64,000 nt of DNA from Gottschalkia acidurici 9a (GTDB lineage: Bacteria > Bacillota > Clostridia > Tissierellales > Gottschalkiaceae), in contig NC_018664.1 in assembly GCF_000299355.1 (NCBI RefSeq), positions 591,115-655,114 on the forward strand. Reading direction: 5' to 3'. The notes under the pieces are model-generated. The model saw only the letters and a list, made by a program, of their open reading frames with translations, searched no databases and was not told where the DNA came from. Positions 17,314 to 27,452 of this stretch are shown here, piece after piece. Each line of letters begins with the position of its first letter. Position 1 is the stretch's first letter. Position numbers and translations under genes: made by a program.

Positions 17314-17860
17314 TTGTCCAAATTACTTATTAATGATATTAAAAGAGTTTTCATTGCAATAGAATTTACAGAAAGCATAAAAGATTTTCTACATGGAATC
17401 TAAAAGAGGTAGCTTTACTAGTAAAGAAAACTTTCACTTAACTCTTAAATTTATTAGAGAAGTAAAAATATCTGATATAGAAAAAATAGAAGGATGCATT
17501 GATAGAGCATCTTTAAACCAAAGAAGCTTTCAATTAAAGTTAGATAAAATAGGTCAATTTTTAAGAGGAAACAAATCTGTAGTTTAGGTTGGGCTAAAAT
17601 TAAATAACGATCTAGAAAAAATACATTTGAGCTTAGAGTCATTACTTGAGAAAATAGGAATTAAAAAAGAAAAAAGGAGCTTTACATCTCACATTACTCT
17701 TGGAAGACAGGTAGTATTAAATGAAGAATTTCATAAGTTAAAGGAAAAGAGCAACATAGATAGCGTAGATATAATAGTAGATAAAATTTTTTGGATGGAG
17801 AGTACTAGAATAAATGATGAACTAAAATATATACCTATTTATGTAAAGAGATTTACTTAA
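17314..17860 (+). pseudogene. thpR: 2'-5' RNA ligase (ThpR/LigT family), disrupted
   Basis: Remnant of an RNA 2',3'-cyclic phosphodiesterase/2'-5' RNA ligase. Both catalytic motifs are still readable: HLTLKF at about 17435 and HITLGR at about 17690. The TTG at 17314 behind GAGGTGATTATAA opens the frame (LSKLLINDIKRVFIAIEF). A stop is reached at 17399, because the frame shifts by one between 17385 and 17400. A second stop, TAG at 17585-17587, interrupts the C-terminal half at a position reading VV-stop-VGLK, where tryptophan is usual. Two independent lesions argue for a true pseudogene. Confidence 0.8.
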
Positions 17861-17913
17861 AACATCCTTAATGATAAAGTATTGTTAGAATCAAAAAAAA
17901 GGAGACTTTAAAT

Positions 17914-18870
17914 ATGAAAAAAGTATTACTTACATATGGATTCGAAGATGGAAAGATGGAAGAAAGAAAGTCTATCTTAGAAGATTTAGGATATAAGGTA
18001 TATTACGAGGATGAATCCACATTTGAATATAAGAGCTATATGAAAGATATAGATGCATTGATGTGTCATAGCGTGTTTAAAAAGGCTGATATTAATGATT
18101 TTCCTTCTCTCAAATGGATTCAATTAACTAGCATGGGGTTTGAGCAAGTTCCTAAAGAAGAAGTATTAAAAAGAAATATAACTGTTACTAATAATAAAGG
18201 CGGGTATAGCATACCTATGGGTGAATGGGTAGTGCTTAATATTTTAGAGCTTATAAAGAATAGAAAAAGTGCTTATCAAAATCAGATGAATAAAAGATGG
18301 TATATGGACTTTTCGGTGAAAGAAGTATATAGAAAAAAGATAGCTTTTATAGGGACTGGAGACATAGCAAAAGAGTCTGTTAAGAGACTAAGTGGTTTCG
18401 GAGTAGATATATTAGGAGTCAACACAGATGGAAGAGATATAAATGGATTTGATAAATGCTTTTCAATTGATGATATAGACGATGTTTTAAAAGAAAGTGA
18501 CATAGTAGTCATATGCTTACCTAATACTGATAAAACTAAACATCTTTTTAATAAAGAAAGATTATGTAAGATGAAAAAAGACGCTTATCTTATAAATGTA
18601 TCAAGGGGTGCAATTATTAGTGAAGATGATTTAGTTTCACACTTAGATGGTGGAAACTTAAAAGGTGTTGCACTAGACGTGTTTGAAAAAGAGCCACTAT
18701 CTAAAAAGAGTAGGTTATGGGATATTGATAGAGTAGTAATAACTTCTCATAATTCATGGATTAGCGAAATGATTGGGGAACGAAGATGGAATCTTTTTTA
18801 TGAAAATCTTAAGAGATATGTGAATGATGAAGAACTATTAAATGTAGTTAAAATAGAGAAAGGATACTAA
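17914..18870 (+). CDS. D-2-hydroxyacid dehydrogenase family protein
   Basis: 318 residues of the NAD-dependent D-isomer-specific 2-hydroxyacid dehydrogenase family. The Rossmann motif is IGTGDIAKESVKRL near residue 147. The catalytic Arg is in INVSRGAI near 227, the Glu in LDVFEKEPL near 252 and the His in ITSHNSW near 272. The substrate is not clear; phosphoglycerate, glyoxylate and other 2-oxoacids are used by relatives. AAAAGGAGACTTTAAAT precedes the ATG. The cytosine deaminase gene follows 18 bases later, so the two are probably cotranscribed. Confidence 0.85.
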   Translation: MKKVLLTYGFEDGKMEERKSILEDLGYKVYYEDESTFEYKSYMKDIDALMCHSVFKKADINDFPSLKWIQLTSMGFEQVPKEEVLKRNITVTNNKGGYSIPMGEWVVLNILELIKNRKSAYQNQMNKRWYMDFSVKEVYRKKIAFIGTGDIAKESVKRLSGFGVDILGVNTDGRDINGFDKCFSIDDIDDVLKESDIVVICLPNTDKTKHLFNKERLCKMKKDAYLINVSRGAIISEDDLVSHLDGGNLKGVALDVFEKEPLSKKSRLWDIDRVVITSHNSWISEMIGERRWNLFYENLKRYVNDEELLNVVKIEKGY

Positions 18871-18888
18871 TTAAGGAGAGGAAGTTAT

Positions 18889-20157
18889 ATGGATCTAATT
18901 ATTAGAAATGCGAAGATAAGAAGGCAGGAGAATTTAGTAGATATAGGAATTAAAGATGGAAAATTTATAGAAATAAATGAGAAAATCCACGCTAAAGCTT
19001 CAAAAGAAATAAATGCGAATGGCTACTTACTAACATCCCCATTTGTAGAATCTCACATACATTTAGATTCTGCACTTAGTGCAGGAGTTCCAAGGTATAA
19101 CGAAAGTGGTACTCTTCTGGAAGGTATAGAAATTTGGGGAGAAAGGAAAAGAACTTTAACTAAAGAAGATATTAAGAAAAATGCAATAGAAACTATAAAG
19201 TGGCAGATTGCAAATGGAGTTCTTAGAATCAGAACACACTCAGACGTAACTGAACCAAGCTTAATGACTTTAGAGGCTATTTTAGAAGTTAAAGAAGAGA
19301 TGAAAGAGTATGTAGATATTCAAATAGTAGCTTTTCCACAGGATGGGATTTTCTCTATAAAAGATATGGACAAGCAAATAGAGAAAGCCTTAAAGATGGG
19401 TGCAGATGTTGTTGGTGGAATTCCACAAGTTGAGTTAACAAGAGAAGATGGAATTAAATCTATTGAATACATTTTTAACCTAGCTAATAAATATAACAAA
19501 CTCATAGACATTCATACAGATGAAACTAGTGATGATCAATCTAGATTTATAGAAGTGATAGCTAAGCATACAATTAGTAGTGGAATGGAAGGACTAGTTA
19601 CTGCAAGTCATGCAACTGCAATGCATAACTATAATAATGACTATGCTTCAAAAATAATAGGAATATTAAAAAGAGCAGATGTAAACATAGTCACAAATCC
19701 TTTTTCGAATACAGTCTTACAGAATAGATTAGATGGATATCCAAGAAGAAGAGGTCATACGAGAGTAGATGAACTAATAGATAGAGGAGTAAATGTAAGT
19801 ATAGGAAATGATAATATTATGGATCCATTTGGACCTTTAGGAAAGGGAAATATGTTACAAGCAGCTCATTTATTATTGCATACTGCACATTTAAGTGGAA
19901 ATGAGCAAATATTAAAACTATTCGATATGATTACCGTGAATGGAGCTAAGACTATTAATGAAGAAGAATATGATATAAAGGTTGGTAATCAAGCTGATTG
20001 TTTAATACTAGATGCTAGAGATGAAAAAGAATCTATAAGACTTACTAGCGAATGCTTGTACGTAATTCGAAAAGGAAAAGTAATTTCTGAAACAAAGCCC
20101 GCAAAAAGATTATTAAAGTTAGATCAAGATACATTTGATATAGATTTTAAAATTTAA
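18889..20157 (+). CDS. codA: Cytosine deaminase (CodA-type amidohydrolase)
   Basis: 422 residues, close to the E. coli CodA length. It hydrolyses cytosine (and possibly related rings such as isoguanine) to the oxo form plus ammonia. Metal and catalytic residues are visible: FVESHIHLD near residue 60, IDIHTDETSDD near 203, SHATAMHNY near 238 and GNDNIMDPFGPLG near 304. The surrounding GVPRYNESGTLLEGI and YPRRRGHTRV are CodA signatures, which sets it apart from dihydroorotases and other amidohydrolases. AAGGAGAGGAAGTTAT precedes the ATG. It lies between a hydroxyacid dehydrogenase and a NimA-like gene, with gaps of 18 and 28 bases. No codB permease is present. Confidence 0.85.
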   Translation: MDLIIRNAKIRRQENLVDIGIKDGKFIEINEKIHAKASKEINANGYLLTSPFVESHIHLDSALSAGVPRYNESGTLLEGIEIWGERKRTLTKEDIKKNAIETIKWQIANGVLRIRTHSDVTEPSLMTLEAILEVKEEMKEYVDIQIVAFPQDGIFSIKDMDKQIEKALKMGADVVGGIPQVELTREDGIKSIEYIFNLANKYNKLIDIHTDETSDDQSRFIEVIAKHTISSGMEGLVTASHATAMHNYNNDYASKIIGILKRADVNIVTNPFSNTVLQNRLDGYPRRRGHTRVDELIDRGVNVSIGNDNIMDPFGPLGKGNMLQAAHLLLHTAHLSGNEQILKLFDMITVNGAKTINEEEYDIKVGNQADCLILDARDEKESIRLTSECLYVIRKGKVISETKPAKRLLKLDQDTFDIDFKI

Positions 20158-20185
20158 AAAATAAATATATAGGAGGAGAAGTAAA

Positions 20186-20755
20186 ATGAGAAGAAAAGAT
20201 CGTGAAATGGATAAAGATTTTGCATACTCTATTATAGATAAATCTGAGTTTGGAACCCTTGCAACTTTAAATGAATATGGTACTCCTTACTGTGTTCCTA
20301 TATCAACTGCGAGATATGGTGATAAAATCTATATTCACTCCGCCTATCAAGGAAGAAAAATAGAAAATATAAAAAGAAATCCAAATATAAGTATGTCATT
20401 TGTAGGAGATGTAAAAGTTCCAACACCAATAACTAAAGAAGAGTATGAAAAAGCTGTAAGTGAAGGCGGAGGAATTGGAAAGATAGTTAGTAAAAAATTC
20501 ACAACTGAGTTTGAATCTGCTGTTATATTTGGTACTGTAGAAATAGTAGAAGATAAGAATGAAAAAATATTGGGTTTGAAGCTAATTTCAGAAAAATATG
20601 TACCTGAAAATATGCCATATTTTGAAGACGCTATAGAGGCTAGTTTGAATAGGACTTGTGTTCTAAGAATAGATATAAAAGAGATAACTGGAAAACGAAA
20701 AAAGTATAATAAAGAAGGAATTGAAATGAAGTGGGGTCGCATGGATAATATATAA
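20186..20755 (+). CDS. NimA-like pyridoxamine 5'-phosphate oxidase family protein
   Basis: 189 residues with the FMN-binding split-barrel fold of the PNPOx family, most like NimA 5-nitroimidazole-resistance proteins. Typical segments are MRRKDREM at the start, GTLATLNEYGTPYCVPIS near 28, YIHSAYQGRKIENIKRN near 52 and SMSFVGD near 73. Relatives bind FMN or heme. The call is by family; drug resistance is not implied. ATAGGAGGAGAAGTAAA precedes the ATG. It is probably the last gene of the operon started at 17914. Confidence 0.8.
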   Translation: MRRKDREMDKDFAYSIIDKSEFGTLATLNEYGTPYCVPISTARYGDKIYIHSAYQGRKIENIKRNPNISMSFVGDVKVPTPITKEEYEKAVSEGGGIGKIVSKKFTTEFESAVIFGTVEIVEDKNEKILGLKLISEKYVPENMPYFEDAIEASLNRTCVLRIDIKEITGKRKKYNKEGIEMKWGRMDNI

Positions 20756-20881
20756 CCTTAAATGAAATAATGATTGGAGTAGAAAATAAAAATCGTTGTG
20801 TGAAAATATTGTAATTATATCTTTAAATTCTTTCTTTTAGGGTAAACATATAATATATACTTATGGGGAGATGATTTCTTT

Positions 20882-21337
20882 ATGAAAGCAAAAGATATTA
20901 TGCAAACGTCAGTTATAACTGTAGGACCAGATACTAAGATAGAAGAAATAGCAAAGATATTATCAGATAATAATATTTCAGGAGTTCCTGTAGTTGACGA
21001 TGATAAGATAGTAGGTATAGTGAGCGAAGGAGATCTTCTACACAAAGAAGCTAACCCAAGAATACCAACTATCTATCCTATATCTGCATTTGGAAGCTTT
21101 ACTTATTTAGGAGATTATAAAAAATATGAAGAAGACATAAAGAAACTTTCTGCTATGAAAGCTTCTGAGATTATGACAACTGAAGTTATATCTGAATCAG
21201 AGGATACAGATATAAATAAAATTGCGTCTATTATGATAGATAAAAAGATTAATCGTATTCCAATAACAAGAGATGATAAACTAGTAGGAATAGTGAGTAG
21301 AGCAGATTTAATAAAAATCTTAGGACAACAATCATAA
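20882..21337 (+). CDS. CBS-domain pair protein
   Basis: 151 residues made almost entirely of two CBS motifs, each with the MKAKDIM/MKASEIM opening and the GVPVVDDDKIVGIVSEGDL or RIPITRDDKLVGIVSRADL close. Such proteins sense adenine nucleotides or SAM and have no catalytic part. A linker of about 30 residues separates the motifs. GGGGAGATGATTTCTTT precedes the ATG. It is a single gene, ended by the terminator at 21418. Confidence 0.9.
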   Translation: MKAKDIMQTSVITVGPDTKIEEIAKILSDNNISGVPVVDDDKIVGIVSEGDLLHKEANPRIPTIYPISAFGSFTYLGDYKKYEEDIKKLSAMKASEIMTTEVISESEDTDINKIASIMIDKKINRIPITRDDKLVGIVSRADLIKILGQQS

Positions 21338-21417
21338 TTTATTTAATATTTTAGTATTTAAGAACAACATATACTTAAAGCTAAAAGGATAGAGAAAGTT
21401 TTAAATATAGTATTATA

Positions 21418-21466
21418 GATACAGAATAGATGGTGTAATATACACTACTTTCTGTATCTTTTTTTA
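21418..21466 (+). terminator. Terminator after CBS protein gene
   Basis: AGATACAGAA (21418-21427) pairs with TTCTGTATCT (21450-21459), followed by a T7 run. Confidence 0.85.
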
Positions 21467-21585
21467 TTATATTATATTTAATAAATATAGGTAAAAAAGA
21501 TAGTATAGTTGGTATAATTTACTTATGGTATCAAGGAACATATGTTTGCATAATAGATATATAATATTGTAAAGGAGAAAGATTA

Positions 21586-22941
21586 TTGAAAGTACAAGAG
21601 GTTAAGTTAGACAACAACCAAAGAAGATATTTGTTAGTTGACGATAATGGATTTCCAATAATACCAGTAGCAAAGTATTTAAAGTATATTGATAATAGTG
21701 AAAAGAGTTTTAATACTCAAAAGACATATGCTTACTCTTTTAAACTATATTTTGAGTACCTACAAGAGATAGATATAGATTATAAGAATGTTAATATCAA
21801 TATACTATCTAACTTTGTAGGATGGCTTAGAAACCCATACGAAAATAATAAAGTCGTTACATTAAAACCAACTAAAGCAAAAAGGACTGAAAAGACTGTA
21901 AATTTAACTATAACAGTTGTAACAAACTTTTATGACTATTTATATAGAACAGAAGAAATAAATAATGATATGGATGATAAACTTATGAAGCAAGTATTTG
22001 CAGGAGGTCATAAACATTATAAAGACTTTCTATATCATGTAAATAAAGATAAACCTTCAAGCAAGAATATATTGAAAATAAAAGAACCAAGACGTAAAGT
22101 TAAAGTTCTGACTAAAGAAGAGATGCAAAAGGTATATGATGCTACTACTAACATAAGAGATGAATTTTTAATTAAATTATTGTATGAAACAGGACTTAGA
22201 ATAGGCGAAGCCTTATCTCTATTTATCGAAGATATTGTTTTTGACCACAATAAAGGTCATAGAATTAAGTTAGTTAATAGAGGCAAACTTAATTTATTTG
22301 CAATAGATAATAATATAACAGATGAACTTGGCAACAGATATCACTTTAAAAATCACTCTTTAAGGCATACCTATGCTGTCAAAATGCTTAATGGTGGTGT
22401 TGATATACTGACAGTTAAAGAATTACTCGCTCATGCTTCACCAGAGATGACTATGCGATATGCTAAATTGCTTGATGATACAAAGAGAAAAGTCTTCGAT
22501 AAAGCAGTAAAACAGGGCATATTTAGTTTTGATGAAAGTGATAAGTTAAAAGAAGAAAATGATGGTGAGATACCTTATGATATTATAGATATGCTATATA
22601 CAAACCATAAATTAAATGCTCTTGATACACCTTATGGTACTTGTATGCAAAGAGCAAATGGTAAATGTAGTTATGCAAAACAACCACCTTGCTTAACCTG
22701 TAATAATGGAAATCCTTGTAAAGACCTGTGTGTTGGAGCGTTTGAAGGCGATATTATTAAATATGAGATATTGATTAACTCAACTAAAAATATGATTGAA
22801 AATGCTAAAATGTATAATAGAACTGAAACGATAAGTGAAAATGAAGAATTACTAAAACGATATGAAGATATTTACTCTAAAATATCACAAGGGAATATGA
22901 TTTATAGTAGATTAGATAAGTTGAAAAAGAAGGTGAATTAA
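21586..22941 (+). CDS. Tn554-family tyrosine recombinase, TnpA-TnpB chimera
   Basis: 451 residues. The N-terminal half (QRRYLLVDDNGFPIIPVAKY, FVGWLRNP, VKVLTKEEMQKVYDATT) looks like Tn554 TnpA and holds the first catalytic Arg in TGLRIGEAL. The C-terminal half looks like TnpB: HSLRHTYA, LLAHASPEMTMRYAKL with the nucleophile Tyr, and a cysteine cluster (YGTCMQRANGKCSY, PPCLTCNNGNPC). Only about 50 residues separate the Arg from HSLRH instead of about 95 in XerD, so the core strand region with the catalytic Lys is missing. The join is near residue 230-240 (22275-22310). It is probably inactive. The start is a TTG behind AAAGGAGAAAGATTA. Confidence 0.75.
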   Translation: MKVQEVKLDNNQRRYLLVDDNGFPIIPVAKYLKYIDNSEKSFNTQKTYAYSFKLYFEYLQEIDIDYKNVNINILSNFVGWLRNPYENNKVVTLKPTKAKRTEKTVNLTITVVTNFYDYLYRTEEINNDMDDKLMKQVFAGGHKHYKDFLYHVNKDKPSSKNILKIKEPRRKVKVLTKEEMQKVYDATTNIRDEFLIKLLYETGLRIGEALSLFIEDIVFDHNKGHRIKLVNRGKLNLFAIDNNITDELGNRYHFKNHSLRHTYAVKMLNGGVDILTVKELLAHASPEMTMRYAKLLDDTKRKVFDKAVKQGIFSFDESDKLKEENDGEIPYDIIDMLYTNHKLNALDTPYGTCMQRANGKCSYAKQPPCLTCNNGNPCKDLCVGAFEGDIIKYEILINSTKNMIENAKMYNRTETISENEELLKRYEDIYSKISQGNMIYSRLDKLKKKVN

Positions 22942-23322
22942 TTGAGTGACTATAATCGTTCAGAGCATTTAAAAGAGTTGCATAGTAAACGTAAGGCTAT
23001 AACTCAAGAAAAGGTAGATAAAGCAATTCAAAGGCTTATAAAAACCCAAAAGCCTATTAATTTTAATAGTGTTGCAAGTGAAAGTGGTGTTACTAAAAAA
23101 CTTTATATGACAATAAAGATATTAGAGAACGTATTTAAAAATCTTAGACATCAACAATCACAAGTACCTACTCCATTACAAGTTAAAAGAGAAATGGATG
23201 ATAACAATAAAGACGCTATCATATCAAGTTTAAAAAGAAAAATTAAAAAATTAGAAGAAGAAAATAAAGAACTCAAAGAGCAAGTTAAAATCAACTATGC
23301 AGATATTTATAAGAACATATGA
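22942..23322 (+). CDS. tnpC: Tn554-type TnpC (DUF6262-like)
   Basis: 126 residues, the size of Tn554 TnpC, which influences the orientation and efficiency of transposition. The N-terminal half carries a predicted helix-turn-helix-like part (INFNSVASESGVTKKLY). The C-terminal third is a coiled coil (LKRKIKKLEEENKELKEQ). It begins with a TTG immediately after the recombinase stop, with AAGGTGAATTAA as ribosome site, so the genes are coupled. Unlike the recombinase it appears complete. Confidence 0.75.
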   Translation: MSDYNRSEHLKELHSKRKAITQEKVDKAIQRLIKTQKPINFNSVASESGVTKKLYMTIKILENVFKNLRHQQSQVPTPLQVKREMDDNNKDAIISSLKRKIKKLEEENKELKEQVKINYADIYKNI

Positions 23323-23610
23323 TACAATGGAATATATAACTATAATTGTTTTATAATTATAGTGCAGGGATTAATTTGCATTAGTAAGATTTTGTGTACG
23401 AGTAATAAATATAATGAAAGGCTAACTTTCATTATATTTAATTATAATATGAAAAGTATTAAATGGACAGTTAGAGAAAAGCACCATACAGTTTTAAGGA
23501 CATAAAAATATAATACAAGGTAAGCAAACATATAGAAAGAAGAAAGAAAAGAATTAAAATGATAGTAGTACACAAAAGTAAGATATTACGAAACTAGGAG
23601 GGTAATACTT
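23323..23610. other. Spacer right of the Tn554-like remnant
   Basis: No gene seen. It contains two hairpins, ACTATAATT...AATTATAGT near 23339-23364 and ATAATGAAAG-GCTAA-CTTTCATTAT at 23411-23435. Neither has a T-run. One may mark the right end of the transposon or be a weak terminator. Confidence 0.35.
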
Positions 23611-25169
23611 ATGAAAAAAGAATATTTACAATGTCAATTATAGTCACGATTTGTGCAATACTTATATTACCTACAGAAAAGAGTTTTGCAAAAGAGCAAA
23701 CTGTAAAAACTACACTACCTAATTTTACGGTAACACTAAATGGAAATAAGGTTAATAATCAGTATAGACAGTTTCCTCTTTTAGTGTATAAAGATATCAC
23801 ATACTTTCCTATGACTTGGTTTGATTCTAGACTTTTAGGAATTGAAACAGAGTGGTCACAGACTAATGGTCTTAAAATAGAACAAAAGAAAATTACTTCA
23901 TCTTTTGAAGACTATAGTACCAAATTAAAAAATGCTAACACACAGTATGCTAAAACTCTAGACTTTAAAATAACATTAAATGGAAAGTTGATAAACAACT
24001 CTAATGAAGAATATCCACTTTTAAGCTTTAGAGATGTAACTTATTTTCCACTTACATGGAAATTTGCTCACAATGAATTTAATTGGAAATATGATTGGAG
24101 CAACTCAAAGGGACTTAGTATAAATTCTAATAACAAACAGTTAATGACAATAAATTTACCTAAATATGCAGGAGAAAACAGCGTTGCTATGTATGATGGA
24201 TATTATTATTTTGTGGAAACAGTAGACCATACAAATAACATATATAGGGTACATGGGAGTAACACTACAAAAAAAGAATTAGTATACTCATATGAAATAG
24301 ACCCTCACTATGGATTTCAAAATCTATTAAAATTTGAAATAAAAAATGGAGAACTTTGGTTCTCATATCACTATGGTGGAGCAGTAATGGGGTCAGATAT
24401 CTTCTGTAAGATAAATAATGATGGAAAAGCTACAGAAGAATATAGAGGACATATAAACTTTATAGAAGTAATACCAGAAGGTACTTTAGCTTTAAGTCAA
24501 CCACCAACAGCACAAGGAAGTATGTTGATATATATACCTAAAGGAAAAAACTATGAAGAGGGGAAAAGAATAGGAGATACAGGTTTATTATATAGAAGCA
24601 AAATATCACTACAAGGAGATAATGTATATGTATTAGGAGCAAAGTATCCTTTCGAAGGTGAAAAGGTACATAAAATTTACAAAGTTAATATAAATACAAA
24701 TGAAACTTTACAGATTACAGATTTTGGAGTTGAGAGTTTAAAAGTTATAAATAACAAACTTTATTACGTAAAAAGTATAGATAAACATCTTTACTCATCG
24801 AATCTAGATGGAACGAGTGAGAAAAAATTGTCTGATAATAGTTTGCCTGAGTATGATGCATGGTATGAAGAATTGAATGGAAATGTATACTATGCAACTT
24901 CGAATGAAGAAAACAAACAAAGTATATATAAAGTAGAAATGGATAAAGAAGATAGTCTTTTACTTAAAGAAAAAGTAGATAGAGTTGAAATATTAAGTGG
25001 AAAACTGATAGCTAAACTAGTTAGTGGAGAAGACTATGGAATTAAAATATTTGACGAAAATGGACAGATGGTATTAACGGTTACAGATGAAGTTTCTGAC
25101 TTCTTTGCACATAAAGATAATATATTGATGATTTTAGCAAAAAACAAATCAGTAAAGCTAATAAAATAG
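23611..25169 (+). CDS. Secreted stalk-domain and propeller (DUF5050-like) protein, signal peptide frameshifted
   Basis: About 515 residues. After a signal peptide come two repeats of the copper-amine-oxidase N-terminal-like stalk domain: PLLVYKDITYFPMTW near residue 55 and PLLSFRDVTYFPLTW near 135. A C-terminal region of repeated strands (IYRVHGSN, YRSKISLQGDNVYVL, LYSSNLDGTSEKKL) follows, as in DUF5050/propeller proteins. AGGAGGGTAATACTT leads to the ATG at 23611, but that frame stops after ten codons. One more A in the A6 run at 23614-23619 would give MKKRIFTMSIIVTICAIL, a normal signal peptide in the long frame. The next in-frame ATG, at 23631, has no ribosome site. Confidence 0.75.
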
Positions 25170-25218
25170 AATAAAAATTAAGATAGTATACCCTAGATTA
25201 GTATTAAAAATATAAAGC

Positions 25219-25256
25219 AAAAACTCCAATGATTAAATTCATTGGAGTTTTTTATT
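25219..25256 (+). terminator. Terminator after stalk/propeller gene
   Basis: AAACTCCAATGA pairs with TCATTGGAGTTT, with a T6 run. Confidence 0.85.
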
Positions 25257-25439
25257 ATCACAACATACTACACATATATAATACGTTAAAGATTTTATAT
25301 TTTAATACTTTTTATAAATTTACTCTTGATAAGTCTTCCTCTATCCTTTTATGATTTAAGGCTAAAGATAATACAGATAACAAATAAATATGTTTAGGAA
25401 AAGTAATCTAAGAGTGCACTTATATACTAAGAAACTTTA

Positions 25440-25468
25440 TTGACACGTTTAAAAAAATATGATATATA
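25440..25468 (+). promoter_or_regulatory. Sigma-A promoter of htpG
   Basis: TTGACA at 25440-25445, a 17-base spacer and TATATA at 25463-25468. The expected start falls just before the CIRCE element. Confidence 0.75.
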
Positions 25469-25479
25469 AAGATTAAGAC

Positions 25480-25506
25480 TTAGCACTCTATATCGCAGAG
25501 TGCTAA
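25480..25506 (+). promoter_or_regulatory. CIRCE operator (HrcA binding site)
   Basis: TTAGCACTC, nine bases, GAGTGCTAA: a perfect match to the CIRCE inverted repeat. It lies between the promoter at 25440 and the htpG start, so htpG should be repressed by HrcA and induced by heat. Confidence 0.95.
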
Positions 25507-25561
25507 CAGATGAAAATTATAAGTATAACTTTATTACAAAAGTTAAGAGGGGGAGTTTTAC

Positions 25562-27436
25562 TTGGAAACAAAACAATTTAAAGCGGAGTCTAAAAGACTT
25601 TTAGATTTAATGATCAATTCAATCTATACTCATAAAGAAATTTTTTTAAGAGAACTTATATCTAATGCTAGTGATGCTGTTGATAAAATTTATTATAAGG
25701 CATTAGTAGACGATAGTGTTTCTTTTGAAAAAGATGATTATTATATAAAAATAGTTTCAGATGAGGAAAAAAGAGAATTAAAAGTAATAGATACTGGTAT
25801 AGGTATGACTAAAGAGGAACTAGAGGATAGCTTAGGAACTATTGCTAGAAGTGGATCATTTGCATTTAAAAAAGAGAATGAATTAAAAGATGGATATGAT
25901 ATAATAGGTCAATTTGGAGTTGGATTCTATTCAGCTTTTATGGTAGCTGAAAAAGTTATAGTTATAAGTAGAGCTTTAGGTAGTAATGAGGCATATAAAT
26001 GGGAATCTGAAGGGGCAGAAGGATATACTATAGAGCCATGTGAAAAAGATTCAGTTGGTACTGAAATTATATTAAAAATAAAAGATAATACAGAAGATGA
26101 AAATTATGATGACTATTTAAATGAATATAGATTAAAAAACATTATAAAGAAATACTCAGACTTTATTAGATATCCAATAAAAATGGATGTAACTATGAGT
26201 AAATTAAAAGATGGTAGTGAAAATGAGTACGAAAGCTATAAAGAAGAACAAATTATAAATAGTATGGTTCCTATATGGAGAAAAAATAAAAACGAGCTTA
26301 CAGATAAAGATTATGAAGATTTTTACTCTGAAAAGCATTATGGATTTGATAAACCTGTAAAACATATTCATATAGATGCAGAAGGAACTATTAACTATAG
26401 TGCTATTTTATATATACCAGAAAAAATACCTTTCGATTATTATACAAAAGAATATGAAAAAGGCTTAGAGTTATATTCAAATGGTGTACTTATAATGAAT
26501 AAATGCTCAGAGTTGTTACCTGACTACTTTAGTTTCGTTAAAGGTATGGTAGACTCTGAAGATTTATCACTTAATATCTCAAGAGAAATGTTGCAACATG
26601 ATAGACAACTTAAGTTAATAGCTAGAAATATTAAAAATAAAATCAAAAATGAATTAGTATCATTATTAAAAAATGAAAGAGAAAAGTATGAATCATTCTT
26701 TAAGTCTTTCGGTAGACAATTAAAGTTTGGAGTATATAATGACTTTGGAATGAATAAAGAAGAGCTACAAGACTTACTGCTATTCTATTCATCTAAAGAT
26801 AAAAAGCTTGTAACACTAGATGAATATGTTTCAAGAATGCCAGAAGAACAAAAATATATATATTATGCATCTGGAGAATCAATCGAGAGAATTGAGAAAC
26901 TACCACAAACAGAGTTAGTTTCAGAAGAGGGATATGAGATACTATACTTAGTTGAAGATATAGATGAATTCATAATTAAGACACTAGTGAACTATAAAGA
27001 GAAAGAATTTAAATCTGTGTCAAGTAGTGATTTAGGCATCGAAACAGATGAAGATAAAAATGATGATAATAAAGACGATAGTAAAGAACTATTTGAATAT
27101 ATGAAAGATATACTATCTGACAAAGTAAAAGATGTAAGGGTATCTAAGCGATTGAAACATCATCCAGTATGTTTTTCAAATGAAGGCGAGATATCTATAG
27201 AAATGGAAAAGGTATTAAAATCAATGTCTAATGACCAAGATGTTAAAGCAGATAAGGTATTAGAAATCAATGTAAATCATGATGTGTATAAATCTTTAAA
27301 AGATGCTTATGATAAGGATAAAGAAAAGTTAAAATTATATACAAACTTATTATACAATCAAGCTCTTTTAATAGAAGGACTACCAGTTGAAGATTCTATA
27401 GACTTTACAAATAATATTTGCAAGCTAATGATATAA
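25562..27436 (+). CDS. htpG: Molecular chaperone HtpG (Hsp90)
   Basis: 624 residues, the normal HtpG length. The N-terminal ATPase has [14 protein letters not shown] near residue 27, [11 protein letters not shown] near 79 and the lid/glycine segment [14 protein letters not shown] near 117. The middle domain carries the catalytic-loop region [15 protein letters not shown] near 340. The C-terminal dimerisation domain is present. The start is a TTG behind GGGGGAG. The perfect CIRCE upstream puts it in the HrcA regulon. In Bacillus subtilis htpG is outside that regulon. Confidence 0.95.
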   Translation: METKQFKAESKRLLDLMINSIYTHKEIFLRELISNASDAVDKIYYKALVDDSVSFEKDDYYIKIVSDEEKRELKVIDTGIGMTKEELEDSLGTIARSGSFAFKKENELKDGYDIIGQFGVGFYSAFMVAEKVIVISRALGSNEAYKWESEGAEGYTIEPCEKDSVGTEIILKIKDNTEDENYDDYLNEYRLKNIIKKYSDFIRYPIKMDVTMSKLKDGSENEYESYKEEQIINSMVPIWRKNKNELTDKDYEDFYSEKHYGFDKPVKHIHIDAEGTINYSAILYIPEKIPFDYYTKEYEKGLELYSNGVLIMNKCSELLPDYFSFVKGMVDSEDLSLNISREMLQHDRQLKLIARNIKNKIKNELVSLLKNEREKYESFFKSFGRQLKFGVYNDFGMNKEELQDLLLFYSSKDKKLVTLDEYVSRMPEEQKYIYYASGESIERIEKLPQTELVSEEGYEILYLVEDIDEFIIKTLVNYKEKEFKSVSSSDLGIETDEDKNDDNKDDSKELFEYMKDILSDKVKDVRVSKRLKHHPVCFSNEGEISIEMEKVLKSMSNDQDVKADKVLEINVNHDVYKSLKDAYDKDKEKLKLYTNLLYNQALLIEGLPVEDSIDFTNNICKLMI

Positions 27437-27452
27437 GCTAAAGTTTTAACGG

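Larger units (their letters stand above)
21586..23322 (+). mobile_element. Tn554-like transposon remnant
   Basis: Two genes remain of a Tn554-type element, whose usual set is tnpA, tnpB, tnpC: a recombinase that looks like a TnpA-TnpB fusion, and tnpC. No cargo gene is present. The exact ends could not be found; Tn554 makes no target duplication and has no inverted repeats. Confidence 0.65.
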
